Origin: Phytohabitans aurantiacus
Lineage (GTDB): Bacteria; Actinomycetota; Actinomycetes; Mycobacteriales; Micromonosporaceae
DNA length: 64,000 nt
Direction: 5' to 3'
NCBI RefSeq assembly: GCF_027923225.1
Contig: NZ_BSDI01000040.1
Coordinates: 82,231 to 146,230, forward strand
Positions 34,848 to 43,769 of this stretch are shown in pieces. The notes beneath the pieces are model-generated. The model was not told the origin of the DNA and made no database searches. It saw nothing but the letters and a program-made list of their open reading frames with translations. A program made the translations under genes and the position numbers. Within the stretch, counting starts at the first letter, position 1; every line of letters starts with the position of its first letter.

Positions 34848-37800
34848 ATGGCTTCACCAACCAGACGGTGGGTATCCGCACTCGCCGCCGCGATCCTTAC
34901 GACGCCCCTGGCCGCCACCGCACCAGTGTCGGCCGCGCCGGCACCCAGTACCCCGACCGACGAGACCCTGGTGACGCGGGAGAACGGCCCGGCTGCCCTG
35001 CGCTCCTCCGCGCGGGCGCCGGAGACGTACCAGGTGCTCGTGTTCACCAAGACCGCCGGCGTGCGCCGGGACTCCATCGACAAGGGCGTCAACGCCATCC
35101 GGACGCTCGGCAACGCCAACGGGTTCACCATCGACGTGACCCAGAACTCGACCGCCTTCACCGACGAGAACCTCGCCAACTACCGGGCGGTCGTCTTCCT
35201 CAACACCACCGGTGACGTGCTGTCGGGGCCGCAGGAGGCGGCGTTCGAGCGGTACTTCCGGGGCGGTGGCGGGTACGTGGGCGTGCACGCCGCGGCCGAG
35301 ACCGAGCCGGACTGGACCTTCTACAACACCGTCGTCGGCACCAAGGTGGCGAGCGCGGCACCGGTGTCGTCGGGCCTCATCGACGTCGCCGACCGCGCGC
35401 ACCCGTCGACCGAGCCGCTCGCGCGCGAGGTGACGCTGAGCGAGGAGTGGTACAACTACACGACCAACGTCCGGGGCACCTCGCACGTGCTGGCGACGGT
35501 GAAGGCGGCTGGCAGCACGATGGGGTACGACCACCCGATCGCCTGGTGCAAGGACTACCAGGGCGGCCGTTCGTGGTACACGGGCCTGGGCCACTCCACC
35601 GCCTCGTACGGCAACGGCGCGTTCCGCAAGCACCTTCTCGGCGGCATCCAGTGGGCCGCCGGCGTGGTCGAGGGCGACTGCGGCGCCACCGTCCTCGCCA
35701 ACTACGAGAAGGTCACGCTCAACGACGAGCCGGGCGAGCCGATGTCGCTGTCGGTGCTGCCGGACGGCCGGGTGCTGCACAACACGCGCGGCGGCGAGAT
35801 CCGGCTGTACGACCCGGCGACCGGCGCCAGCCCAGTGATCAACACGATCCCGGTGTACCAGCACGACGAGGATGGCCTGCAGACGCTCACGATCGACCCG
35901 AACTTCGCGCAGAACAAGTGGGTCTACGTGTACTACTCGCCGCGCCTGTCCACGCCGACCACCGACGCGCCGGCCACGAGCACCGACCCGACGGTCTGGG
36001 ACCAGTACAAGGGGTACAACCAGCTGTCCCGCTTCAAGTTCGTGGAGACGCCGACGCCACACCTGGACCTGGCGTCCGAGCAGCAGATCCTGCGCGTCGA
36101 CGTCGATCGGGGCATCTGCTGCCACGTCGCCGGCAAGATCAAGTTTGACGGCAAGGGCCTGCTGTACCTGGTCACCGGCGACGACACGAACGCCGGAGGC
36201 TCCGACGGGTACGTGCCGATCAACGAGTCGCCGACGCAGGGGCCGGGCTACGACGCCCAGCGCTCCTCGGCCAACACCAACGACCTGCGGGGCAAGCTGC
36301 TGCGCATCAAGGTCAAGGACGACGGCTCGTACTCGATACCGGCCGGCAACCTCTTCCCCGAGTCGCAGGACAGCGACGGCAAGACTCGGCCCGAGATCTT
36401 CCTGATGGGCCTGCGGAACCCGTTCCGGTTCGACGTGGACAGCAAGGGCATGGTGTACGTCGGCGACTACTCGCCCGACTCGCGCGTGCCCAGCCCGACC
36501 CGCGGCCCGGAGGGCACCGGCCGGTGGTTCGCCACCAACAAGGCGGGCAACTACGGCTGGCCGTACTGCTACTCGCCGACCCTCCCGTACGTCGACTTCG
36601 ACTTCGTCACCCGCACGTCGGGCGCGCCGTTCAACTGCGCCGCGCCGGTCAACAACTCGCCCCGCAACACCGGCCGGAGCGTGCTGCCGCCGGTCGAGCA
36701 GCCACAGTTCTGGTACACGTACAACGCGCTCACCCCGTGCCCGCAGGCGTACTTGCAGACTCCGGCCGGTACGTGCGACTTCAAGTGGCCGGTCATCGGC
36801 ACCGGCGGCGTGGGCCCGCACGGCGGCCCGATCTACAAGTACGACCCGGAGTTGGAGTCGCAGACCAAGTTCCCGGAGTACTACCAGGACGCGGTGTTCT
36901 TCGGCGAGTTCACGCGGGACAAGATGTTCGTGATGCGCACCAACGGCAGCGGCAAGCTGGTGGGTGTCGAGCAGTTCCTGCCCGGGTTCGTCTTCGACAA
37001 CCTGATGGAGATGGAGTTCGGGCCGGACGGCAACATCTACTTCCTGGAGTACGGCGACGGCTTCTTCCGGGCCAACCCGGACGCGCAACTCGCCATGATC
37101 CGGTACGTGAAGGGCACCCGGTCACCGGTGGCGAAGCTCAGCGCGACGCCCACCTCCGGCCAGGCGCCGCTGACCGTGCAGTTCTCCAGTGCGGGCACGC
37201 ACGACCCGGACCCGGGTGACTCGATCTCGTTCGCCTGGGACTTCGACGGCAACGGCACGGTCGACTCGGCCGACCCGGACCCGTCCCACACGTACACGGC
37301 CAATGGCGTCTACGCGGCGAAGCTGACCGTGACGGATTCCAGCGGCAAGACGGCGGTGCTGACCCGTGAGATCACGGTCGGCAACACGGCGCCGACCGTC
37401 ACGGTCACCTCGCCGCTGGCGGGCACGTTCTTCAACTGGGGCGACACCATCCCGTGGACGGTGACGGTGACCGACCCCGAGGACGGGCCGATCGACTGCT
37501 CGCGGGTCAAGGTGTCGTTCGTGCTCGGCCACGACAGCCACGGTCACGGCATGAGCGACCAGTACGCGTGCTCCGGCTCGTTCGTGAGTCCGGCGGACGG
37601 CGGCGACCACGCGGGCGGCTACCTGTACGGCGGGATCAGCGCGACCTACACCGACCTGGGTGCGAACGGCCAGCCCGCGCTCACCACGGTCGACCAGGTG
37701 GTGCTGCAGGTCCGGCGGCAGCAGGCCGAGTTCGCGCAGGTGCAGCAGGGCGTCACGCTCGCCAACACGGGCGATACCGGCGGCGGCCAGCACGTGACCG

Positions 37801-38132
37801 GTGTCGACGCCGGTGACTACATCGCGTTCAACCCGGTCAACCTGGGCGGCGTCGGCGCGATCACCTTCCGGTACGCCAGCGGCGCCGCCGCGACGGCTGG
37901 CACGCCACGCGCCACGGTCGAACTGCGGTCCGGTTCGCCCACCGGCGCGCTGGTCGCCACGGCGACGCTCAACGCGACCAGCGGCACCAACTCCTGGGCG
38001 AGCACGACGATTTCGCTCAGCGCCGCGGCCGGTACGCAACAGCTGTACCTGGTGTTCCAGCCGGTGTCTGGCGGTCCGACCACGAGCCTGGTAAATATCA
38101 ACTGGCTTGAATTTGGAGCGGCGGCACCGTAA
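34848..38132 (+). CDS. secreted ThuA / sugar dehydrogenase / PKD / CBM6 protein
   Basis: This 1094-residue exported protein starts with a signal peptide (residues 1-28). A ThuA-like domain (about 45-285, YQVLVFTKTAGVRRDSIDKGV; GYVGVHAAAETEPDW) is followed by a glucose/sorbosone-dehydrogenase-like beta-propeller (about 290-760, EPMSLSVLPDGRVLHNTRGG). A PKD domain spans about 765-845 (FAWDFDGNGTVDSADPDPSHTYT), and a C-terminal CBM6-like module starts at about 965. Such fusions occur in actinobacteria and Bacteroidetes and act on extracellular carbohydrate. CGGAGGGTTAC precedes ATG 34848. It probably feeds the upstream sugar importer. Confidence 0.88.
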   Translation: MASPTRRWVSALAAAILTTPLAATAPVSAAPAPSTPTDETLVTRENGPAALRSSARAPETYQVLVFTKTAGVRRDSIDKGVNAIRTLGNANGFTIDVTQNSTAFTDENLANYRAVVFLNTTGDVLSGPQEAAFERYFRGGGGYVGVHAAAETEPDWTFYNTVVGTKVASAAPVSSGLIDVADRAHPSTEPLAREVTLSEEWYNYTTNVRGTSHVLATVKAAGSTMGYDHPIAWCKDYQGGRSWYTGLGHSTASYGNGAFRKHLLGGIQWAAGVVEGDCGATVLANYEKVTLNDEPGEPMSLSVLPDGRVLHNTRGGEIRLYDPATGASPVINTIPVYQHDEDGLQTLTIDPNFAQNKWVYVYYSPRLSTPTTDAPATSTDPTVWDQYKGYNQLSRFKFVETPTPHLDLASEQQILRVDVDRGICCHVAGKIKFDGKGLLYLVTGDDTNAGGSDGYVPINESPTQGPGYDAQRSSANTNDLRGKLLRIKVKDDGSYSIPAGNLFPESQDSDGKTRPEIFLMGLRNPFRFDVDSKGMVYVGDYSPDSRVPSPTRGPEGTGRWFATNKAGNYGWPYCYSPTLPYVDFDFVTRTSGAPFNCAAPVNNSPRNTGRSVLPPVEQPQFWYTYNALTPCPQAYLQTPAGTCDFKWPVIGTGGVGPHGGPIYKYDPELESQTKFPEYYQDAVFFGEFTRDKMFVMRTNGSGKLVGVEQFLPGFVFDNLMEMEFGPDGNIYFLEYGDGFFRANPDAQLAMIRYVKGTRSPVAKLSATPTSGQAPLTVQFSSAGTHDPDPGDSISFAWDFDGNGTVDSADPDPSHTYTANGVYAAKLTVTDSSGKTAVLTREITVGNTAPTVTVTSPLAGTFFNWGDTIPWTVTVTDPEDGPIDCSRVKVSFVLGHDSHGHGMSDQYACSGSFVSPADGGDHAGGYLYGGISATYTDLGANGQPALTTVDQVVLQVRRQQAEFAQVQQGVTLANTGDTGGGQHVTGVDAGDYIAFNPVNLGGVGAITFRYASGAAATAGTPRATVELRSGSPTGALVATATLNATSGTNSWASTTISLSAAAGTQQLYLVFQPVSGGPTTSLVNINWLEFGAAAP

Positions 38133-38336
38133 CGAGGCGCGGGAGGCGATGGCCATCGCCTCCCGTTGCTCCATCCGCCCGCCGGCCGGGTCCCGTGGCC
38201 GTGCCGGTGCCGCCGACTCCGGCCCGGTCGCGGTGGTGCCATCCCGGCTGGCGGGTGGATGGGGCTTGATACCCCAAAGGCTCAATACAGGCCACAAAGG
38301 GTACAAAACGCTGGTATCAATGCAAGGGGAGGCGAC

Positions 38337-39473
38337 ATGGCGACGGGTGTCTGGCTTGTCGGCGCGCGCGGTTCGGTCGCGGCGACGAGCATCGTGGGAG
38401 CCGCGGCGATACGCGCGGGTCTGGCCGAGCCCACCGGCTGCGTCACCGAGCTGCCTCAGCTCCAGGGCGCGTCGCTGCCACCGCTGAGCGATCTTGTCTT
38501 CGGCGGCCACGACATCGCGGACACCCCGCTGGCGAAGAAGGTCGACGCGCTGGCCGCCGCGGGCGTGGTGCCCGCGCGGCTGGTCGCGGCGGTCGCGGGG
38601 GAACTGGCCTCGGCCGACGCGGAGATCCGGCTCGCGCCCGCCGCCGACACGCAACGGGAGGCGGCCGCGCTGATCGCGGCCGACATCGCCGCCTTCCGGG
38701 ACCGCCACGGCCTGGAACGCGTCGTCGTGGTCAATGTGGCGTCGACAGAGCCTCTGGTACAGGCACACCCCGCCCACGAGAACCTTGAGGCGCTGGACGA
38801 CGCGCTCCGCTCCGATCCGGTGCTGCCGCCCAGTTCCCTGTACGCCTACGCGGCCTTCAGCGCGGGCTGCTCGCACGTGGACTTCACGCCCTCGACCGGT
38901 GCCCGGCTGCCCGCCTTGGCCGAGATGGCGCGCCGGCACGGGTTGCCGCACGCCGGTCACGACGGCAAGACCGGCGAGACGCTGGTCAAGTCGGTGCTCG
39001 CGCCGATGTTCGCGATGCGCAACCTGCGGGTCCGCACCTGGTCGGGCACCAACCTGCTCGGCGGCGGCGACGGCGCGAACCTCGCCGAAGCGGGGCCCAA
39101 CGCCGCGAAGGCCAGCAGCAAGCAGCGCGTCCTGGCGGAGACGCTCGGGTACGAGCCGCAGGGGCACACGCGGATCGAGTACGTGGACGACATCGGCGAC
39201 TTCAAGACCGCCTGGGACCTCGTCACGTTCACCGGTTTCCTGGGTACGGCGATGCGCATGGAGTTCTCGTGGCACGGCTGCGACTCGGCGCTCGCCGCAC
39301 CCCTCGTACTCGATCTGGCGCGCCTGACAGCGGCGGCACACCGCGCCGGACGGTCCGGACCTCTCACGGAACTCGCGTTCTTCTTCAAGGATCCACTGGG
39401 GACGGTTCCGCATGGGCTCGCGGAGCAGTGGGCCGCGCTGGCGGCGTTCGTCCGTGGACTCGGCAATGCCTAG
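38337..39473 (+). CDS. inositol-3-phosphate synthase family protein
   Basis: This 378-residue protein is related to myo-inositol-1-phosphate synthase: an N-terminal NAD-binding segment GVWLVGARGSVAATSIVG, then GHDGKTGETLVKSVL and SGTNLLGGGDGANL, hallmarks of the family. AGGGGAGG lies directly before ATG 38337. It heads an ebo-like operon. In the cyanobacterial ebo cluster EboD is a dehydroquinate-synthase-like sugar-phosphate cyclase, so this NAD-dependent cyclase could fill an equivalent slot, making a cyclitol headgroup. That is inference. Confidence 0.85.
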   Translation: MATGVWLVGARGSVAATSIVGAAAIRAGLAEPTGCVTELPQLQGASLPPLSDLVFGGHDIADTPLAKKVDALAAAGVVPARLVAAVAGELASADAEIRLAPAADTQREAAALIAADIAAFRDRHGLERVVVVNVASTEPLVQAHPAHENLEALDDALRSDPVLPPSSLYAYAAFSAGCSHVDFTPSTGARLPALAEMARRHGLPHAGHDGKTGETLVKSVLAPMFAMRNLRVRTWSGTNLLGGGDGANLAEAGPNAAKASSKQRVLAETLGYEPQGHTRIEYVDDIGDFKTAWDLVTFTGFLGTAMRMEFSWHGCDSALAAPLVLDLARLTAAAHRAGRSGPLTELAFFFKDPLGTVPHGLAEQWAALAAFVRGLGNA

Positions 39474-40362
39474 CTGGCGGGCGCTCGTCGACCTGGTCCG
39501 GGCGCCGGCCGCGCTCTCCGTCCCCGGCGACGTCGTCGCGGGCGCGGCGGCAGCGGGCACGCTCCGCCCGCGCACGGCGGGCTTGGCCGCGGCGTCCGTC
39601 TGCCTGTACTGGGCCGGGATGGCCGCCAACGATTGGGCGGACCGGGAACTGGACGCGGTCGAGCGCCCCGAGCGACCGATCCCGTCGGGGCGGGTCACGC
39701 CGGGCCAGGCGGTCGGCGTCGCGGCGGCCCTGACGGCGGCCGGCGTCGGGCTGGCCGCGCTCGCGGGCGGTCGCCGGTCACTGGCGGTCGCGCTGCCGCT
39801 CGCGGGCACCGTGTGGGCCTACGACCTGGTCGCCAAGAAGACGCCCGCCGGCCCCGTCGTGATGGCCGCGTGCCGCGGGCTCGACGTGCTTCTCGGCGCG
39901 ACGCCCGGACGGCTCCGGCGGGCGGTGCCGGCCGCGCTGACGGTGGCGGCGCACACGTACACGGTGACCGTGCTCTCCCGCCGCGAGGTCTCCGGCGCCG
40001 ACCGAGCCCTGCCCGCCGCGACGCTGGCCGGCACGGCGGCGGTAGCGCTCGCGGCGGCAGCGCCCTCTCCCGTGATCATTGCGTCATTCAAGTCGCTCTT
40101 ACGACTTGAGGGACGCTCTGATCGTGGGGTGGGGGTTGCGCTGGCCGCGTGGTACGCGGCGCGTTTTGGGGCGGCGCAGGCGCGGGTCGCCGCGGAGCCC
40201 TCCGCGGCGCGGGTGCGTGCCGCGGTGGGTGCCGGGATCACCGGGCTGCCGCCGTTGCAGGGCGCCCTCACCGCGCGTGCCGGTGCGCCCATTGCGGGCC
40301 TCGCGGTCGCGGCGGCGGCGCCGCTGGCCCGACACCTCGCGAGGAAGGTCTCACCGACATGA
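39466..40362 (+). CDS. UbiA-family prenyltransferase (EboC-like) containing a palindromic insert
   Basis: This 298-residue membrane prenyltransferase-like protein has the first aspartate-rich motif ANDWADRELDAVERPERPIPSG (ND-x2-D-x3-D) and the later YDLVAKKT, as in UbiA/EboC proteins. Such enzymes transfer a polyprenyl chain to a small acceptor. ATG 39466 overlaps the upstream stop by eight bases. Residues about 203-220 (IIASFKSLLRLEGRSDRG) are encoded by a 56-bp palindromic element; the element's usual in-frame TAA is TTA (Leu) here, so the frame stays open. The insert falls between predicted membrane helices and may be tolerated. Confidence 0.82.
   Translation: MPSWRALVDLVRAPAALSVPGDVVAGAAAAGTLRPRTAGLAAASVCLYWAGMAANDWADRELDAVERPERPIPSGRVTPGQAVGVAAALTAAGVGLAALAGGRRSLAVALPLAGTVWAYDLVAKKTPAGPVVMAACRGLDVLLGATPGRLRRAVPAALTVAAHTYTVTVLSRREVSGADRALPAATLAGTAAVALAAAAPSPVIIASFKSLLRLEGRSDRGVGVALAAWYAARFGAAQARVAAEPSAARVRAAVGAGITGLPPLQGALTARAGAPIAGLAVAAAAPLARHLARKVSPT
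40071..40126. repeat. 56-bp palindromic element A, copy 2 (inside coding sequence)
   Basis: The right arm (40102-40126) is close to the consensus and the left arm (40071-40095) has diverged. The loop is CTCTTA instead of CTCTAA, which removes a stop codon in the reading frame of the UbiA-like gene that contains it. Confidence 0.9.
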
Positions 40363-41213
40363 CGCTGCGGTTCGGGTACGGGACGAACGGGTTCGCCAAC
40401 CACCGGCTGCCCGACGCGCTGCGCGTCATCGCCGACCTCGGGTACGAGGGCGTCGCTCTCACACTCGACCACGACCACCTGGACCCGTTCGCGCCCGACC
40501 TGCCGCGCCGGACCGCCGAGGTGGCCGCGCTGCTCGACCGGCTCGGCCTGGCGGTCGTCATCGAGACCGGCGCGCGGTACCTGCTCGATCCGTGGCGCAA
40601 GCACGCACCGACGCTGCTCGACGACGAGCCGGCGCTCCGGCTGGAGTTCCTGCGCAAGGCCGTGCGGGTGGGTGCGGACCTGGGTGCCGAGGCGGTGTCG
40701 TTCTGGTCGGGCGTGGCGCCGCCGGGCGTACCGGACGCGTGGGACCGCCTCGTGCGCGGCACGGTATCCATTGTGGACGCCGCTGCGGCGGCCGGCATGA
40801 CGCTCGGTTTCGAGCCCGAGCCGGGAATGCTTGTCGCGGACATCGCGGGTTGGCGCCGCCTGTACGCCGACCTGGGCAGCCCACCCGGCTTCGGCATCAC
40901 TCTCGACATCGGACACTGTCGGTGCCTGGAGCCGCTGCCTGTGCCCGAGTGCGTGGCGGCTGTCGCTGAGTACCTGGTCAACGTGCAGATCGACGACATG
41001 CGGCGCGGCACGCACGAGCACCTGGAGTTCGGCGAGGGCGAGATCGACTTCCCACCCGTCCTCCGCGCGCTCTCGGACGCCGGCTACCGCGGACTGGTAG
41101 CGGTCGAGTTGCCCCGCCACTCCCACGCCGCCCCGACGGTGGCTGCCGACTCCATCGATTTCCTACGCACCGCACGTGATCAGGGCGTCCCTCAAGTAGC
41201 TCTAACGACTTGA
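40359..41213 (+). CDS. sugar phosphate isomerase/epimerase (TIM barrel) with element-derived C-terminus
   Basis: This 284-residue xylose-isomerase-like TIM-barrel protein has metal/substrate-binding residues recognisable in GFEPEPGMLV, TLDIGHCRCLE, NVQIDDM and VAVELPRHSH. The start is ATGA-coupled to the UbiA gene. The last 12 residues (RDQGVPQVALTT) and the stop are encoded by a copy of palindromic element A, so the natural C-terminus was probably replaced or extended. In this operon it may isomerise or epimerise the cyclitol or sugar headgroup. Confidence 0.87.
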   Translation: MTLRFGYGTNGFANHRLPDALRVIADLGYEGVALTLDHDHLDPFAPDLPRRTAEVAALLDRLGLAVVIETGARYLLDPWRKHAPTLLDDEPALRLEFLRKAVRVGADLGAEAVSFWSGVAPPGVPDAWDRLVRGTVSIVDAAAAAGMTLGFEPEPGMLVADIAGWRRLYADLGSPPGFGITLDIGHCRCLEPLPVPECVAAVAEYLVNVQIDDMRRGTHEHLEFGEGEIDFPPVLRALSDAGYRGLVAVELPRHSHAAPTVAADSIDFLRTARDQGVPQVALTT

Positions 41214-41230
41214 GGGACGCCCTGATCACG
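41175..41230. repeat. 56-bp palindromic element A, copy 3
   Basis: Arms at 41175-41199 and 41206-41230 match except for one inner base; the loop is CTCTAA. It provides the last codons and the TGA stop of the isomerase gene and ends 12 bases before the EboA start. Confidence 0.95.
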
Positions 41231-41242
41231 GAGAGGGGGAGC

Positions 41243-41830
41243 ATGACCACGACGGTGGCGCAGCTGCGGGCGGCGCTCGGGGAGCAGCCGTGGCTGGACG
41301 AGGCGGTCGCGCGGGTCAGCGCCGAGCCGGGGGCGATCGGGCGGCTGTTTCCGGCCGCTGGGCGCAAGTGTGGACGTGAGCCGGTGGCGCCCGGGTGGAG
41401 CGCCGACGAGGCCGCTCGCGCGGTGCTGCTGGACGCGCTGCCGGCCGACCGGATCAGCGGCGAGGTAGCTGACCTGTACCGGTACGGGGACGCGGCCGAG
41501 AAGCGGGCGGTGCTCAAGGCGTTGCCGCTGTTGCCGATCGGCGGCGACGCGGTGCCGCTGCTGCACGACGCGATCCGCACCAACGACACCCGACTCGTGG
41601 CCGCCGCACTGGGCCCGTACGCCGCACACCTGGACCCGCCCGCGTGGCGGCAGGCCGTGCTCAAGTGTGTCTTCATGGGCGTGCCACTGTCCGCGGTGGA
41701 CGGCCTCGGCGACCGCGCCGACGCCGAGCTGGCCGGCATGCTCGCGAGCTTCGCCGAGGAACGCCGAGCCGCCGGCCGGGACGTACCGGCCGACGCGCTC
41801 GCCGTGCTGGAGAGCCTGAGGGAGGGCTGA
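41243..41830 (+). CDS. EboA-domain protein
   Basis: This 195-residue helical protein resembles EboA (GRLFPAAGRKCGREPV; YRYGDAAEKRAVLKALPLL; AAALGPYAAHLDPPAWRQAVLKCVFMGVPL). EboA is a conserved component of ebo clusters with no established enzymatic activity. GAGAGGGGAGC precedes ATG 41243. It overlaps the TatD gene by one base, so tight coupling is expected. Confidence 0.85.
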   Translation: MTTTVAQLRAALGEQPWLDEAVARVSAEPGAIGRLFPAAGRKCGREPVAPGWSADEAARAVLLDALPADRISGEVADLYRYGDAAEKRAVLKALPLLPIGGDAVPLLHDAIRTNDTRLVAAALGPYAAHLDPPAWRQAVLKCVFMGVPLSAVDGLGDRADAELAGMLASFAEERRAAGRDVPADALAVLESLREG

Positions 41831-42681
41831 TGCGCATTTTCGACCCGCACATCCACATGACCTCACGGACCACCGACGACTACGAGCGGATGGCGGCGGC
41901 GGGGGTACGCGCGCTCGTCGAGCCGGCGTTCTGGCTCGGGCAGCCGCGCACGAACCCCGGATCGTTCGCCGACTACTTCGACGGGCTGGTCGGGTGGGAA
42001 CCGTTCCGGGCCAGCCAGTTCGGCATCCGGCATCACGCGACGATCGCGCTGAACCCCAAGGAGGCCAACGATCCCCGCTGCCGGGGCGTGCTCGACCTGC
42101 TGCCCCGGTACCTGGAGAAGGACGGTGTGGTGGCGGTCGGGGAGATCGGGTATGACTCGATGACGCCCGAGGAAGACGAGGTCTTCGCCGCCCAGCTGGC
42201 CCTGGCGGTCGAGCACGAACTGCCCGCGCTGGTGCACACCCCGCACCGCGACAAGGCGCGCGGCACCGAACGCAGTCTCGCCGTGGTCGACGAGTCCGGC
42301 ATCGCGCCGGACCGGGTGGCGATCGACCACCTCAACGAGGTGACCGTCAAGCTCGTCCGGGACACGGGGTGCTGGCTCGGCTTCTCCATCTACCCGGACA
42401 CGAAGATGTCGCCGCCCCGGATGGTGGAGATCCTGCGCGAGTACGGGCTCGAACGGATGCTCGTCAACTCGGCCGCCGACTGGGGGCGCTCCGACCCGCT
42501 GCTGACCCTCGCCACGGGTGAGGCGATGCTGGCGGCGGGGTTCAGCGACGACGACGTCGACCGGGTGCTGTGGCGCAACCCGGTCGAGTTCTATGGCCAG
42601 TCCGGTCGGCTGCGACTGTCTGACGTGGACGGTGCCGAACCGACGTTCGAGGGCAACTCGATCCTGCGCGGAGGCAGCTGA
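41830..42681 (+). CDS. TatD-family metal-dependent hydrolase (EboB-like)
   Basis: This 283-residue amidohydrolase-fold protein has metal ligands visible in FDPHIHMTSR (HxH), VVAVGEIGYD, LVHTPHR, DHLNE and SAADWGRSDP. TatD proteins hydrolyse phosphoesters or other bonds; in ebo clusters this gene is EboB. ATG 41830 lies within the TGA of eboA (TGATG). It probably works on the pathway metabolite made by the neighbouring prenyltransferase and isomerase. Confidence 0.87.
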   Translation: MRIFDPHIHMTSRTTDDYERMAAAGVRALVEPAFWLGQPRTNPGSFADYFDGLVGWEPFRASQFGIRHHATIALNPKEANDPRCRGVLDLLPRYLEKDGVVAVGEIGYDSMTPEEDEVFAAQLALAVEHELPALVHTPHRDKARGTERSLAVVDESGIAPDRVAIDHLNEVTVKLVRDTGCWLGFSIYPDTKMSPPRMVEILREYGLERMLVNSAADWGRSDPLLTLATGEAMLAAGFSDDDVDRVLWRNPVEFYGQSGRLRLSDVDGAEPTFEGNSILRGGS

Positions 42682-43769
42682 TGCACCTCAGCTACTGCAC
42701 CAACGTGCACCCCGCCGAAGACCTCGACGGCATCGTGCGGCAGTTCGACGCGTACGCCGTCGCGATCCGCCGCCACCTCGACGCCGACGTGCTGGGCCTC
42801 GGGCTGTGGCTGGCCGCCCCGGTGGCCCGCGAGCTGGCGGCAGACCCGGCGGCCCGGCGGCGGCTGCGGCACGAGCTGGACGTCCGGGGGCTGGAAGTGG
42901 TCACGCTCAACGGGTTCCCGTACGAGGCGTTCCAGGCACCGGTCGTCAAGCACGCCGTGTACCACCCGGACTGGACCACCCGGGAGCGCCTCGGCTACAC
43001 GCTCGACCTCGCTCGCGTACTGGTCGACCTGCTGCCAGCCGGAGCCGACCGCGGCTCGATCTCCACGCTCCCGCTCGCATGGCGCACGCCGTGGGACGCG
43101 CGGCGGAAGGAAGCCGCGAGGCGGCATCTCGACGAGCTGGCCGGCGTACTGTCCACGCTGGAGCGGCCGATCCGGGTCGGATTCGAGCCGGAGCCCGGCT
43201 GCGTCGTCGAAACCACGGCACAGGCGGCAGAAGCGCTGTCCGATGTGGACGCCGAGTGGCTCGGTGTCTGCCTCGACCTCGCACACCTGGCGTGTGCGTG
43301 GGAAGACCCCGGCGAGGCGCTCGACCGGCTGGCCGCCGCTGGGCTTCCGGTGGTGAAGGTGCAGGTGTCCGCCGCGCTGGAGGCCGCCGATCCGGTCGGT
43401 GCCGCGGATGTGTTGCGGCGGTACGTGGAGCCGCGCTTCCTGCACCAGACGCGCTCGGCGCTGGGGCCAGCCGCAGACGACCTCGACGAGGCGCTCGACG
43501 CGCGGCTGCCCGGCCCGTGGCGGGTGCACTACCACGTGCCGCTGCACGCCGAGCCGGCCGCACCGCTCACGTCGACCGTGCCGGTACTGCGGGCGGCGTT
43601 GCGGGAGCTGATCCGGCGGGACGCCTGCGACCACTTCGACGTGGAGACGTATACGTGGGGCGTGCTGCCCGAAGAGGCCCGCCCGCGCACCGACGCGGAC
43701 GTCGCCGCCGGCATCGCGGCCGAGCTCGCGTTCGCCCGCAACGAACTGCTGATGGGGGTCGCCTCGTGA
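42681..43769 (+). CDS. metabolite traffic protein EboE-like
   Basis: This 362-residue protein has a xylose-isomerase-like TIM barrel: MHLSYCTNVHPAEDLDGIV is the typical EboE opening, with TLNGFPYEAFQ, GFEPEPGCVVE, GVCLDLAHLACAWED and FDVETYTWGVLP as conserved patches. ATG overlaps the preceding stop by one base. EboE belongs to the cluster linked in cyanobacteria to moving a precursor into the periplasm (scytonemin pathway). Confidence 0.88.
   Translation: MHLSYCTNVHPAEDLDGIVRQFDAYAVAIRRHLDADVLGLGLWLAAPVARELAADPAARRRLRHELDVRGLEVVTLNGFPYEAFQAPVVKHAVYHPDWTTRERLGYTLDLARVLVDLLPAGADRGSISTLPLAWRTPWDARRKEAARRHLDELAGVLSTLERPIRVGFEPEPGCVVETTAQAAEALSDVDAEWLGVCLDLAHLACAWEDPGEALDRLAAAGLPVVKVQVSAALEAADPVGAADVLRRYVEPRFLHQTRSALGPAADDLDEALDARLPGPWRVHYHVPLHAEPAAPLTSTVPVLRAALRELIRRDACDHFDVETYTWGVLPEEARPRTDADVAAGIAAELAFARNELLMGVAS

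Noticed and set aside
42518..43765. Long N-terminal extension of the EboF-like gene
   Set aside because: Arginine-rich shadow of EboE; the GTGA-coupled start at 43766 fits family length.
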